From assembly GCA_038239305.1 (NCBI GenBank), contig JBBSEW010000001.1, forward strand, positions 1 to 64,000: a stretch of DNA of 64,000 bases, written 5' to 3'. The stretch comes from JALYUA01 sp038239305. GTDB lineage: Bacteria; Acidobacteriota; Thermoanaerobaculia; UBA5066; Gp7-AA6. Below are positions 24,245 to 33,146 of the stretch, piece by piece (position 1 is the first letter of the stretch; every line of letters begins with the position of its first letter). The notes beneath the pieces are model-generated. The model was not told the DNA's origin. It searched no databases and saw only the letters and a list, made by a program, of their open reading frames with translations. The position numbers and the translations under genes are program-made.

Positions 24245-26374
24245 ATGCGTAACTCTGCGGCTGCCGGTGCGTCCTGGAAAGCGATGAATATTCTGCGTGA
24301 CCCCCGGATGCCTTCGGATCGGACGTCGTTTTCCCGCCGCTCGGCCGACCCGCTCGAGGGGGCCGGCCCGTGGATCGTCTTCGCGGCGGGTCTGCTCCTC
24401 ATGCTCGCGGCCGCGCTCCTGAGCGGCGAAGAGCCCGCGACGGCGCGGCGGACCGAGAAGTTCAATGCGACTCTTCCCGCGCGGTCGACTCTCCGCGTCA
24501 TGAATCTGTCGGGCGACGTCGTGGCCACGGCCGGCCGCCAGTTCTCTGCCGTCTGCACGACGACCGTGACCGCGTCGACCCGGGCGCGCGCCGAGGAGAT
24601 TCTCGGAAACACGCGCACGATTCAGATCCGCGACGGCGACGAGGTCACGCTCGAGTCCCGGTGGCCCGAGACCCCGTCGGCGGGAGGCGGCCGCGGCGTC
24701 TGGTCATCCTCGCGCGGCGACCTCCGGTCGAATCGTTGCCGGGACTGCCGCATCACGATGCGCTACGAGGTGGTCGTCCCGCCGGGCGTCACGGCGTTTC
24801 TGCGCACCGTCAACGGCGACGTCCAGGTGCAGGACGTGGACGGCGAACTCGATGTCCAGAGCGTCAACGGCAATGCCGTGGTTCGCGGGTCGCGCCGTGG
24901 CGTGCGGGCCCAGACCGTGAACGGCAAGGTCGACGTCGTGGCGGCCGCGTCGCCGGCGGGCTCGGTCGTCGAGCTCAAGACCGTCTCGGGCTCCGTTCTG
25001 CTCACCCTGCCGAAGGAAGCCCGGTTCGATCTGTCGGCGACCTCGATGAACGGATCGATCGAGTCGACTTTTCCTCTGCCGCCGCGCGAGTCGCGGGGGG
25101 AGAGCTTCGCGTGGGACGAGTCCCGCCGCGACCGCCCGCAGGCCTGGTCCGAGTCCGAATCGCCGCGCGCTCCGAAGGCTCCCAAAGCTCCGCGGGCACC
25201 CAAGGCTCCGAAAGCGCCCAGGGCACCGAAGCCCGAGGTCGCCGGAGGCGAAGAGGACGAGGATGTCGACGTGGACGTGCCCGGGCTCGAGCGGGAGCTG
25301 CGGGAATCGATGAAGGAGATCGACGTCCAGGTTCGCGAGTCCCTGCGCGAAGCCGAGGGCGAGCTCTCTCGCATGAAGTTCCTGATGCCGGGCGGCGAAT
25401 ACACGGGGTCGATCGGCCAGGGCGGCGCCCGGGTGCGCCTGTCGACCTTGAATGGCCGGATCCTCGTCCTCGCCAGCGGCACGAAGGAATCGGACGCGAA
25501 GCCTCTTTTTGCGCGCCGTTCGTTCGTCGTCACGGTGCCTCGCGCGGAAGTCCGGGTCCCTGCCGTCGTGGCGCAGGCTCCCGAGGTTCGGGTCCGTGAG
25601 CGAAGAAGCGAGCCGCCATCCGCGAGCGGTGCCGTCCCGCGCGTCGAAGTTCGGGCTCCGCGAGTCCGCGTTCCGAGCGTTCGCGTTTCCCTCCCGGGCG
25701 ATGAAATCGTGGTGCGCGGCGACGTCTCCGGGGATTTTCTCGCGACCGCCGGCGGAGGGAGTTATCGCGTCGGGAAGGTCACCGGGAAGGTCAACATCCT
25801 GACGCATTCGGGGGAGATCCACGTCGCGTCGGCGGGCACGGGCGCGGACCTCAAGACCTTCGGCGGGGACATCGGCATCGGCCCCGTCCAGGGAGACCTG
25901 AAGGCGCAGACGCTCGCGGGCGACATCCGAGCGGGAGCCGTGACCGGATCCGCGACCGCCGACACTTCGGGGGGAGACATCCGGATCGACCGCATCGGCG
26001 GATCCGCGGACGCCCGCACGGCCGGAGGCGACGTCGTCCTGCTGGCAGTCGGCGGATCCGTGCGGGTCGAGACCGGAGGGGGTGAGATTCGCATCGCCGT
26101 CGTCTCGAAGGACGCCCGAGGCGGCGTGACCGTGCGCAACGCCGGCGGAGACGTCACCCTCACCCTTCCGGCGAACTTCCACGGCGAGCTCGACCTCACG
26201 GCCTCGGATGCGGATTGGGACGAGAATGCCATCCGCTCCGATTTCCCCGAGATCACCGTTACGCGCCGGAGCGGCTCCCAGCAGGGCGCGGGAGTCCTGA
26301 ACGGGGGCGGCACGCGCGTGGCCGTTCGCACGTCCTCCGGATCGATCCGGATCCGCAAGGGGCCGCCCGCATAG
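24245..26374 (+). CDS. DUF4097-family beta-repeat surface protein with Lys/Ala/Pro linker
   Basis: A 709-residue protein with one N-terminal membrane anchor (IVFAAGLLLMLAAALLSG, about 41-58). Two blocks of DUF4097 right-handed beta-repeats follow. The first is about residues 75-290 (RTVNGDVQVQDVDGELDVQS). The second is about 480-700 (GGDIRIDRIGGSADARTAGG and similar). Between them are a KAP linker of APKAPRAPKAPKAPRAP type (about 310-328) and a helical segment. The family probably forms a polymer-like beta-helix on the cell surface. The ATG follows the anti-sigma stop directly (TAAATG); ATG 14 codons later is possible. Likely controlled by the sigma factor in the same operon. Confidence 0.82.
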   Translation: MRNSAAAGASWKAMNILRDPRMPSDRTSFSRRSADPLEGAGPWIVFAAGLLLMLAAALLSGEEPATARRTEKFNATLPARSTLRVMNLSGDVVATAGRQFSAVCTTTVTASTRARAEEILGNTRTIQIRDGDEVTLESRWPETPSAGGGRGVWSSSRGDLRSNRCRDCRITMRYEVVVPPGVTAFLRTVNGDVQVQDVDGELDVQSVNGNAVVRGSRRGVRAQTVNGKVDVVAAASPAGSVVELKTVSGSVLLTLPKEARFDLSATSMNGSIESTFPLPPRESRGESFAWDESRRDRPQAWSESESPRAPKAPKAPRAPKAPKAPRAPKPEVAGGEEDEDVDVDVPGLERELRESMKEIDVQVRESLREAEGELSRMKFLMPGGEYTGSIGQGGARVRLSTLNGRILVLASGTKESDAKPLFARRSFVVTVPRAEVRVPAVVAQAPEVRVRERRSEPPSASGAVPRVEVRAPRVRVPSVRVSLPGDEIVVRGDVSGDFLATAGGGSYRVGKVTGKVNILTHSGEIHVASAGTGADLKTFGGDIGIGPVQGDLKAQTLAGDIRAGAVTGSATADTSGGDIRIDRIGGSADARTAGGDVVLLAVGGSVRVETGGGEIRIAVVSKDARGGVTVRNAGGDVTLTLPANFHGELDLTASDADWDENAIRSDFPEITVTRRSGSQQGAGVLNGGGTRVAVRTSSGSIRIRKGPPA

Positions 26375-26400
26375 GTTGGTCCGGCACGCCAGAGTTTGGA

Positions 26401-26424
26401 TCTCGCGATCTCGCGATCTCGCGA
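26401..26424. repeat. Octamer array TCTCGCGA x3
   Basis: Three exact TCTCGCGA units (phase GATCTCGC) preceded by AGTTTGGA. The same lead-in and units recur at 45587-45617. It lies 26 bp after the DUF4097 stop. Confidence 0.8.
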
Positions 26425-26566
26425 TTGAACGGAGATCGAACGAACGCGGAATCGGGTCGAGCGAGCGAGGTCCCGAAGGGCGGTTTGTCGCGACGGCCGT
26501 TCGGAATTCCTCTTCCGCGACGATTTTCGATAAAGTTCTCGAAAACCGCGGCAATTAGGAGAGACC

Positions 26567-27568
26567 ATGAAGCACATTCGACGGATCCCGATATTTCTCT
26601 TCGCCCTGGCTCTGCTGGCGGCGCTCGCTCCGCAGGCGGCATTGGCCGCCGCGAAAAAGGTCGACATCAATACCGCATCGCAAGAGGAGCTCGAGACCCT
26701 GCCGGGCGTCGGCGAGGCTACGGCGAAGAAGATCATCGCGGGGCGTCCCTATTCCTCGATCGGTGATCTCGCGCGTGCGGGAGTGCCGGGTGGCACGATC
26801 CAGAAGATCTCCAGTCAGGTGAAGGCGGGCCGCTCCGCCGAAACAAAAGCGGCAAAGGAGCCGAAGGAGAAGCCGGGCGAGAAAGCCGCGGCCGCGTCCT
26901 CACCGAAGAGCTCTTCCGCCTCCTCTGCCTCCTCTGCCTCGGCTTCCTCGGCCTCTGCTTCCTCCGCCCCTGCCGGGTCTCCCGCGGCGTCAAACGCGAA
27001 GGCGCCCGCCGCGCCTGCCCGGTCGACGGCAGCCGGTTCGGGCCAGGTCGACGTGAACACGGCGAGCCAGAAGGATCTCGAAGCCCTTCCCGGAGTCGGG
27101 GTCGTCACGGCAAAGAAGATCATCGCCGGCCGGCCCTACGCTTCCGTCAACGATCTGGCGCGAGCGGGCGTTTCCCACAGCACGCTGGCCAAGATCTCTT
27201 CCCGGATCACCGTGGGCGGCGGGGCGCCGATGGCGGCAGGGGCAGCCCCCCCGCCGGCCGCCGGTGCTGCCGCGCGGCCTGCTCCGGCCGGCTCGATCGC
27301 TCCCGCTTCCCCGGCGTCATCCGCCGCCCCGGCGCCGGCGTCTGCCTCCTCCGCTCCCCCGGCCCCCGCCAGCCGCTCCGGCTCGTCGCCGGCCGGCAGC
27401 GAGGTCGCGTACCAGCCGCCTCCCGCGGCCGGGATGGTGTGGGTGAACCTCGACTCGAAGGTCTTTCACCGGCAGGGCGATCGCTGGTACGGCAAAACGA
27501 AGCACGGGCGTTACATGACGGAGTCCGACGCCCTGGCCGACGGAAATCGCGAGTCGAAGACCCACTGA
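26567..27568 (+). CDS. Secreted ComEA-like protein with two helix-hairpin-helix domains
   Basis: A 333-residue exported protein. Signal peptide at 1-28 (IFLFALALLAALAPQAALA). Two ComEA-type HhH domains: DINTASQEELETLPGVGEAT (about 32-85) and DVNTASQKDLEALPGVGVVT (about 162-215), each with the GVG hairpin that binds DNA backbone. They are joined by a Ser/Ala-rich linker, and a long Ala/Pro linker precedes a compact end module VWVNLDSKVFHRQGDRWYGK. ComEA is the periplasmic DNA receptor for uptake, but two-domain versions may have structural roles. A good AGGAGA precedes the ATG, with a TAAAGT -10-like box before it. Confidence 0.85.
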   Translation: MKHIRRIPIFLFALALLAALAPQAALAAAKKVDINTASQEELETLPGVGEATAKKIIAGRPYSSIGDLARAGVPGGTIQKISSQVKAGRSAETKAAKEPKEKPGEKAAAASSPKSSSASSASSASASSASASSAPAGSPAASNAKAPAAPARSTAAGSGQVDVNTASQKDLEALPGVGVVTAKKIIAGRPYASVNDLARAGVSHSTLAKISSRITVGGGAPMAAGAAPPPAAGAAARPAPAGSIAPASPASSAAPAPASASSAPPAPASRSGSSPAGSEVAYQPPPAAGMVWVNLDSKVFHRQGDRWYGKTKHGRYMTESDALADGNRESKTH

Positions 27569-27606
27569 AGGACGGAAGAACGGAAGAGTCGATCTGCTGA
27601 AAAGCG

Positions 27607-27649
27607 GAAGAGCGGAAGAGCGGAAGAGCGGAAGAAGAGCGGAAGAGCA
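27607..27649. repeat. Octamer array GGAAGAGC
   Basis: Three exact GGAAGAGC units, one 11-bp variant and a final exact unit, preceded by related GGAAGAACGGAAGAG sequence. It lies between the convergent ComEA-like gene and the NAD(P)-binding protein gene. Confidence 0.8.
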
Positions 27650-27705
27650 AAGACCAGTCGACGAACAGGGACCGCAAAGAAAGACCGCCGCGAACCCTGC
27701 GCCTG

Positions 27706-28692
27706 TTACTGGAGGCGCAGGACGCGGACGGGCTCGAGCTCGACCTCTTCTCCGACGCAGCCGCGCGGATCGTGCGGGTTCTCGCCGTGAAGGTACTCGC
27801 GGATTCCGGGCGCGAGCTCCTTCCACGGGCCGCCGAAGACCGCCTCGGTGGGCGCGATGTCCCCCACGTTGTCGCGTCCCAGGCTGAGCAGCTGGTCTCG
27901 TGTGAGGGGCGGCCGGTCGAGCCAACCGCGGCGAAAGGCCCCTTCGAAGCGCGCCGCGAGAAAGCGTCCCCACCACATCGGCAGATGCAGGAGCGGCTTG
28001 CCCGGCTTCCCGACGGCGGCCGCGATCTCGCGATAGATCTCGTTCAGCGTCATCGTTTGAGGGCCCCCGACATCGAACGCCTTCCCGACGGTTTCGGCCT
28101 TTTCCAGGGAATCCGCGAAGACGCGGGCCACGTCGTACACGGAGACCGGCATGAAGCGGGTCGTCCCCGGGCCGATCACCGGAATGAATCCGGGGTTGTA
28201 CCGGACGATCGGAGCGAGAAGCGATACGAATCCGTCACCGCGGCCGAACACGATCGAGGGACGGAACACGGTCCAGTCGAGGGCCGAGTTCCGGACAATC
28301 CGCTCGCCGGCGGCCTTCGTTCGGCCGTAGGCGGAGGGCGAGTCGTCCGACGTTCCCATGGCGCTCATGTGGAGGAGCCGGCGGACGCCCGCCGCCCCCA
28401 TCGACGAAACGACGTTGTCGACCGCTTCCCGATGCATCCGGTCGAAGGTCTGCCCGCCGGACTCGTGGATGATGCCGACCAGGTGGATGACGGCGTCTCG
28501 CCCCGAGAACGCGCGCGCGAGCGACGCCGGATCGAGGACGTCGCCGGCGGCCGCTTCGACGGGGCGGTTGTAGCGGTTGGACACGGACTCGGGACGTCGC
28601 GTCAGCACGGCGACGGAGTGGCCGTGTCGCGCAAGAGCGTTCACGACGTGCGTTCCGACGAACCCGGTGCCGCCGGTCACGAGCAGCCTCAA
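27706..28692 (-). CDS. NAD(P)-binding protein, NDUFA9-like atypical SDR
   Basis: A 328-residue Rossmann protein. The dinucleotide motif GGTGFVG is at residues 7-13, followed by VLTRRPESV and VEAAAGDVLD. A Ser-Ala-Tyr-Gly-x-x-Lys segment (SAYGRTKAAGE) gives the Tyr/Lys pair, and RPSIVFGRGDGFVS is typical of complex I NDUFA9-like epimerase/dehydratase relatives. The exact reaction is unknown; ubiquinone-linked or lipid roles are possible. The TTG start overlaps the recG stop (TTGA), so it is translated after recG. Confidence 0.85.
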   Translation of the reverse strand: MRLLVTGGTGFVGTHVVNALARHGHSVAVLTRRPESVSNRYNRPVEAAAGDVLDPASLARAFSGRDAVIHLVGIIHESGGQTFDRMHREAVDNVVSSMGAAGVRRLLHMSAMGTSDDSPSAYGRTKAAGERIVRNSALDWTVFRPSIVFGRGDGFVSLLAPIVRYNPGFIPVIGPGTTRFMPVSVYDVARVFADSLEKAETVGKAFDVGGPQTMTLNEIYREIAAAVGKPGKPLLHLPMWWGRFLAARFEGAFRRGWLDRPPLTRDQLLSLGRDNVGDIAPTEAVFGGPWKELAPGIREYLHGENPHDPRGCVGEEVELEPVRVLRLQ

Positions 28693-30830
28693 TTGCGCCT
28701 CCTTGGAATCGATCTGGATCGTCTTTGTACCACGCCCTCCGCGTCGTCCCCTTCAGCGGGGACGGCGGCGGCCTCTCGCGGCGCCCGCGGCGGGAAGAGC
28801 CCGCTCACAATCCGTTCCCCGGCTTCCGTCCGCCGCCGGGCTTCGGCGCGTGCCGCGCCGAGCCGCGCCAGATCGCGGACCGGATCCGCGATGCGGAGCG
28901 CGGGAAGACCGGATTGCCGGACGCCCAGAAGATCTCCGGGCCCGCGCGCCTCGAGGTCGCGTTCGGCGATCTCGAAACCGTCGGAGGTCTCCTCGAGGAC
29001 ATGGAGACGGGCGCGCGCCAGCGGCGAGGCGTTCTCTCCGACGATGAGAGCGCACCACGATCTGCGGGCGCTCCTCCCGACGCGGCCGCGCAGCTGGTGG
29101 AGCTGTGCGAGGCCGAAGGACTCCGCGTTCTCGATCACCATCAGTGTCGCCTCAGGAACATCGACGCCGACCTCGACGACCGTCGTCGCGACCAGCACTC
29201 CCACGTCCCCGCTCGCGAAGCCGGCGAGCACCCGGGTTCGCTCCTCCGGCGCCAGCCTCCCGTGGAGCACGCCGACGGCGACTTCCGGAGCCGCCGCCCG
29301 AATCCGATCGGCTGTGGCCTGGGTGGCCGCGACCTCTCGCTCGCCTTCCTCGATCGCCGGCACGACCACGTAGACGCGCTCGCCCGCTCGCACGCGCTCC
29401 GCCGCAAACCGATATATGCGGTCGCGGGCCGAAGCGTCCCGCACGCGGGTGGCGACCGGAGTGCGGCCCGGCGGCTTCTCGTCCAGGATGGAAAGGTCGA
29501 GCTCTCCGTAAATCGTCCAGGCGAGCGATCGCGGAATGGGAGTGGCCGTCATCACGAGGACGTGCGGGCTCGTTCCCTTGCGAAAGAGGCGCGACCGGTG
29601 GGCGACGCCGAATCGATGCTGCTCGTCGACCACGACCAGGGCGAGGCGGCGGAATCGGACCGGCGACTCGACCAGGGCGTGCGTGCCCACGAGGAGGTCC
29701 ACGTCGCCCCGCGACAAAGCCGCCAGCAGGTCCCGGCGCTCGCGTCCCCGCACTCGTCCCGTCAGGAGCCCGATACGCACGCCCGCTCCCTCGAGCCAGC
29801 GCGCGAGGCTCTCGGCGTGCTGTTCGGCCAGGATTTCCGTGGGCGCCATGAGCGCGCTCTGAGCGCCGTGACGCGCGGCGAGGAGAAACGCCAGGCCGGC
29901 GACGACGGTTTTCCCGCTTCCAACATCGCCCTGGAGAAGGCGAGCCATGGCACGCCCGGACGAGAGATCGGCCGCGATCTCCCGGACCGCCCGTTTTTGG
30001 GCGCCGGTCAGCCGGAACGGGAGAGCCGAGCGCGCCATCTCGCGGACGTCATCATCGGCGCTCAGGATGACGCCGGGACGGGCGTGCAGGCTCGCGCGCC
30101 TGGCTTCGATCGCGGCCGCAAGGGCGAGCAGCTCCTCGTCTCCGAGCACGCGCCGTGCGGCTTCCGCGTCCTCCGGAGCCTCCGGGAAATGCACCGCTTC
30201 GAGCGCCCGGCGGAGATCGTCGGAAGGAGCGGATGCGGCCGCGAAGTCTCCCGCGAGCCGATCGAGCGCCGCGCGGGCGATCGTTCGCCAGGAGCGCGGC
30301 GAAATGCCGGCGACGCGGTGGTAGATGCCGACGACCCGCCCGGAGTGGAGCGGGTCCCCTCCGTCGGCGCCCGCGGCCGCACTGTCGAAGAACTCCGTCT
30401 CGGGATTCTCGAGGCGAAGGTCGCCCGCCGTTCCCACGGCGGGCGCGGAAAAGAGCACGGCCGTCGCGCCCTCCGCGCCCTTCGCGAAAGAGGCGTAGCG
30501 GTTGTGCCAGATGACACGGATCGCTCCGGTTCCGTCGTCCGCCATCGCCTCGATGCGGAGAGTTCCGCGCCGCATCCGAACGCTTCGGACACTCGACAGG
30601 CGAACCCGCAGCGTCGCCGCGACGCCTGCGGAGAGCCCGGCGACGGTCCCGTAGTGCCGGCGGTCCTCGTATCGGAACGGGACGGCCAGGAGAAAGTCGC
30701 CGACGGTCGCGACGCCCGCCTCCGAGAGCTTCAGGGCCCGCGCTGGCCCCAGACCGGTCAGGTGGCCGACCGGATCTTCGAGCCGGAGCGGCGGAGCACC
30801 CGGCGTCGCCGAGGCCGACCCGCGTCTCAG
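28689..30830 (-). CDS. recG: ATP-dependent DNA helicase RecG
   Basis: A 713-residue branch-migrating helicase that remodels stalled forks and R-loops. The N-terminal wedge starts with DPVGHLTGLGPARALKLSEAG. Walker A GDVGSGKT is near 300, the DEQH box in VVVDEQHRFGVAHR near 398, MTATPIPRSL follows, and the C-terminal LHQLRGRVGRS and GDLLGVRQSGLP are characteristic. The first ATG in frame (30575) would delete the wedge. The CTG at 30830 overlaps the upstream stop (CTGA) and keeps the whole domain, so it is chosen. It lies between the cNMP/FHA gene and the SDR gene. Confidence 0.92.
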   Translation of the reverse strand: MRRGSASATPGAPPLRLEDPVGHLTGLGPARALKLSEAGVATVGDFLLAVPFRYEDRRHYGTVAGLSAGVAATLRVRLSSVRSVRMRRGTLRIEAMADDGTGAIRVIWHNRYASFAKGAEGATAVLFSAPAVGTAGDLRLENPETEFFDSAAAGADGGDPLHSGRVVGIYHRVAGISPRSWRTIARAALDRLAGDFAAASAPSDDLRRALEAVHFPEAPEDAEAARRVLGDEELLALAAAIEARRASLHARPGVILSADDDVREMARSALPFRLTGAQKRAVREIAADLSSGRAMARLLQGDVGSGKTVVAGLAFLLAARHGAQSALMAPTEILAEQHAESLARWLEGAGVRIGLLTGRVRGRERRDLLAALSRGDVDLLVGTHALVESPVRFRRLALVVVDEQHRFGVAHRSRLFRKGTSPHVLVMTATPIPRSLAWTIYGELDLSILDEKPPGRTPVATRVRDASARDRIYRFAAERVRAGERVYVVVPAIEEGEREVAATQATADRIRAAAPEVAVGVLHGRLAPEERTRVLAGFASGDVGVLVATTVVEVGVDVPEATLMVIENAESFGLAQLHQLRGRVGRSARRSWCALIVGENASPLARARLHVLEETSDGFEIAERDLEARGPGDLLGVRQSGLPALRIADPVRDLARLGAARAEARRRTEAGERIVSGLFPPRAPREAAAVPAEGDDAEGVVQRRSRSIPRRRN

Positions 30831-31654
30831 GATTCCGCGCTGTAGAACGTGAGCGGAACCAGGCCGAACTTCAGGACGTCGCCGTTGGAAACGGCCACCG
30901 GCGTTCCGGTCGCGAGGCGGTTCTCGTTGACGAACGTGCCGTTCATCACGCCGATCTCCTCCATGACGTAGAACACACCGCTCATCTCGTAAAGCTTGGC
31001 GTGCCGGCGGGACGTCGAGCGCTGGGAGTCGAGCGTCGTCAGGTCGACGTCTGGCGTGATTCCGGTGACGGGGTCGGCGCGCCCGACGAGAGTGTCTCCC
31101 TCGCGATTCAGGAAGAACTCGGCCTTGCCGTCGCCCGACACCAGGCGGAAGAGATCTTTGCGCGACTGCGGCGCGGGCATCGCCACCTTACGACCCGAAG
31201 GACGCTCCCCTTCCTTCGGCGGGGACGGTTTCTCTTCCTCGGGCACGCGGCGGCCGAGCGCCTCTTCCAGCATCCCGGAAACCTCGCGAAGACGCCGCGA
31301 GAGCTTCCGCATCATGCGAATCGCGATCTCCGTGTTGCTCTTGAGCATCGTGTCGAACATCGCCCCATTGATCTTGACGAGCTCAACGTCGCTCTTCGCG
31401 CGAGCGGAAGCGGTACGAGGCAGGTCTTCGAGAACGCTCATCTCTCCGAAGAAATCGCCCTTCTCGAGCGTTGCGAGAACGCGGGTCTCTCCGCCGATCG
31501 ATTTGAAGAGCTCGACGGTACCGGTCTGGAGGATGTACATCTCCGTCCCGATCTCGCCTTCGGAGAAGATGATGTCGCCCATCGGGTGAGTCACGATGAA
31601 GCGCTCGAACGGATTGCGACCCCCGCCCGGTCCCGACTTGAACACGGCTTTCAT
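30827..31654 (-). CDS. Cyclic-nucleotide-binding and FHA domain protein
   Basis: A 275-residue signalling protein. Residues ~15-130 form a cNMP-binding domain; GDFFGEMSVLEDLPRTASAR contains the Gly-Glu and Arg that bind the cyclic phosphate. Residues ~185-270 form an FHA domain (VGRADP, the Ser/Thr-Arg-Arg-His segment STSRRHAKLY, and GVMNGTFVNENRL) that binds phosphothreonine. There is no DNA-binding helix-turn-helix, so it probably links a nucleotide signal to Ser/Thr kinase signalling. ATG overlaps the LD-carboxypeptidase stop (ATGA). Confidence 0.88.
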   Translation of the reverse strand: MKAVFKSGPGGGRNPFERFIVTHPMGDIIFSEGEIGTEMYILQTGTVELFKSIGGETRVLATLEKGDFFGEMSVLEDLPRTASARAKSDVELVKINGAMFDTMLKSNTEIAIRMMRKLSRRLREVSGMLEEALGRRVPEEEKPSPPKEGERPSGRKVAMPAPQSRKDLFRLVSGDGKAEFFLNREGDTLVGRADPVTGITPDVDLTTLDSQRSTSRRHAKLYEMSGVFYVMEEIGVMNGTFVNENRLATGTPVAVSNGDVLKFGLVPLTFYSAES

Positions 31655-32562
31655 CGGACGGCCGCCCCGGGGAAATGGAGAACGCCGCCGGATTCCGATG
31701 CTTCCAGTTTCACCTCTCCGCCGAGGGGCAGGGCGCGCGGGGCGTCGAGATGCCCCGCGGGAAGACCCATGGCGACGGGGAAAGGCGCGCCCTGGAACCG
31801 GTCCCGGAGGTACTCCCGGACCGACTCCCCCGATTCCCCGCGACCCGGCACGACCGATCCGATGACCATTCCGCGCAGGCCGTGGAATGTACCCGAGCGC
31901 TCCAACTGGGTCAACAGACGGTCGACCCGGTAGATCTGTTCTCCCACGTCCTCCCAGAACAGGATCCCGTCCCGCACCGACAGCGCTTCCGGGGTTCCGG
32001 CGAGCGACGCGAGGAGCGACAGGCATCCGCCGGTGAGCGGCCCCTCCGCCGAGCCCGAGGCCAGAACGTCCGACGCGGCGAATTCATGGCGGCGAGGGGT
32101 CTCACCGGACAGCACGGCCTCCCAGTCGAGGGCCAGACCATTTCCGATTTCGACGGCGACCATTGGACCGTAAAAGGTGACGAGCCCCGTATTCCGCGCG
32201 ATCCACGCCAGGAGGACGGTCAGGTCCGAGCCGCCCATGTGGATCTTCGGATGCGCGGCCGCCTCCGCGGGATCGAGGAACCGGAGGACGCGCGATGCCC
32301 CGTACCCTCCCCGCGCGAAAAAGATGGCGTCGATCGAAGAGTTGGTCAGGAGCTTTCGGTACCCGGCGGCACGCGCCTCATCCGTTCCGGCGAGAAATCC
32401 CCGAGTGTCCCGGATATTGCCCGCGAGCACAGCCGCGTATCCGCGCTCCTCGAGAGCGCGAACGCCTGCCGCGAGCCGTTCCGGATCCACCGGCCCCGAC
32501 ACCGCCGCCACCCCGATGCGGGCGCCGCGCCGCAATTTTGGTGGCGAGATCCAGGGCCTCAT
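31651..32562 (-). CDS. LD-carboxypeptidase (peptidase S66)
   Basis: A 303-residue enzyme trimming the terminal D-alanine from tetrapeptides during murein recycling. The nucleophile Ser is in MGGSDLTVLLAW, preceded by FFARGGYGASRVLRFLDP. The Glu lies in WEDVGEQIYRVDRLL and the His in GLPAGHLDAPRALPLG, completing the Ser-Glu-His triad. ATG at 32562 gives MRPWISPPKLRRGARIGVAA, the normal start. A TAACAT hexamer ends 8 bp upstream and there is no ribosome binding site. It heads the operon leading to the cNMP/FHA gene, recG and the SDR gene. Confidence 0.9.
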   Translation of the reverse strand: MRPWISPPKLRRGARIGVAAVSGPVDPERLAAGVRALEERGYAAVLAGNIRDTRGFLAGTDEARAAGYRKLLTNSSIDAIFFARGGYGASRVLRFLDPAEAAAHPKIHMGGSDLTVLLAWIARNTGLVTFYGPMVAVEIGNGLALDWEAVLSGETPRRHEFAASDVLASGSAEGPLTGGCLSLLASLAGTPEALSVRDGILFWEDVGEQIYRVDRLLTQLERSGTFHGLRGMVIGSVVPGRGESGESVREYLRDRFQGAPFPVAMGLPAGHLDAPRALPLGGEVKLEASESGGVLHFPGAAVR

Positions 32563-32570
32563 CGAAGACG

Positions 32571-32576
32571 ATGTTA
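32571..32576 (-). promoter_or_regulatory. Putative -10 (TAACAT) 8 bp before the LD-carboxypeptidase start
   Basis: TANNNT hexamer close to the ATG, consistent with a very short or absent 5' leader. Confidence 0.4.
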
Positions 32577-32626
32577 CGCGACCGTGGCAGGTCCGTGCCG
32601 CGTCGACTCTTTGGGCTTTCACGGCT

Positions 32627-32672
32627 AGACCTCTCAGCGCCTGGTCGCGTAGCGACCGCCGCGCTGAAAGAC

Positions 32673-32674
<2 letters not shown>
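32627..32674 (-). terminator. Hairpin at the 3' end of the RNase P RNA gene
   Basis: On the minus strand GGTCTTTCAGCGC pairs with GCGCTGAGAGGTC (with G-U pairs), enclosing an inner GGTCGC-TAC-GCGACC stem. It starts where the mature RNase P RNA ends. There is no T-run, so it may be a processing barrier or a weak terminator rather than a classical one. Confidence 0.4.
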
Positions 32675-33065
<391 letters not shown>

Positions 33066-33071
33066 GCCCGA

Positions 33072-33077
33072 AGTGTA
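33072..33077 (-). promoter_or_regulatory. Putative -10 (TACACT) of rnpB
   Basis: TACACT lies about 7 bp before the predicted 5' end of the RNase P RNA. It matches the hexamer before uvrC exactly, supporting TANNNT as the -10 type in this genome. Confidence 0.5.
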
Positions 33078-33146
33078 GCAGCAGCCATGCGCCGGAGCCG
33101 ATAGCCGAAGGCCGACGATCGACGGCCGACGGATCGACTTTTTTCT

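Noticed and set aside
27706..28692. Reading the SDR-type gene as a true respiratory complex I subunit
   Set aside because: NDUFA9 similarity is only at the fold and motif level, and no nuo genes are nearby.
28725..30845. 706-codon plus-strand frame across recG
   Set aside because: Mirrors the coding frame of recG and has charged, repetitive composition typical of antisense reading in high-GC DNA.
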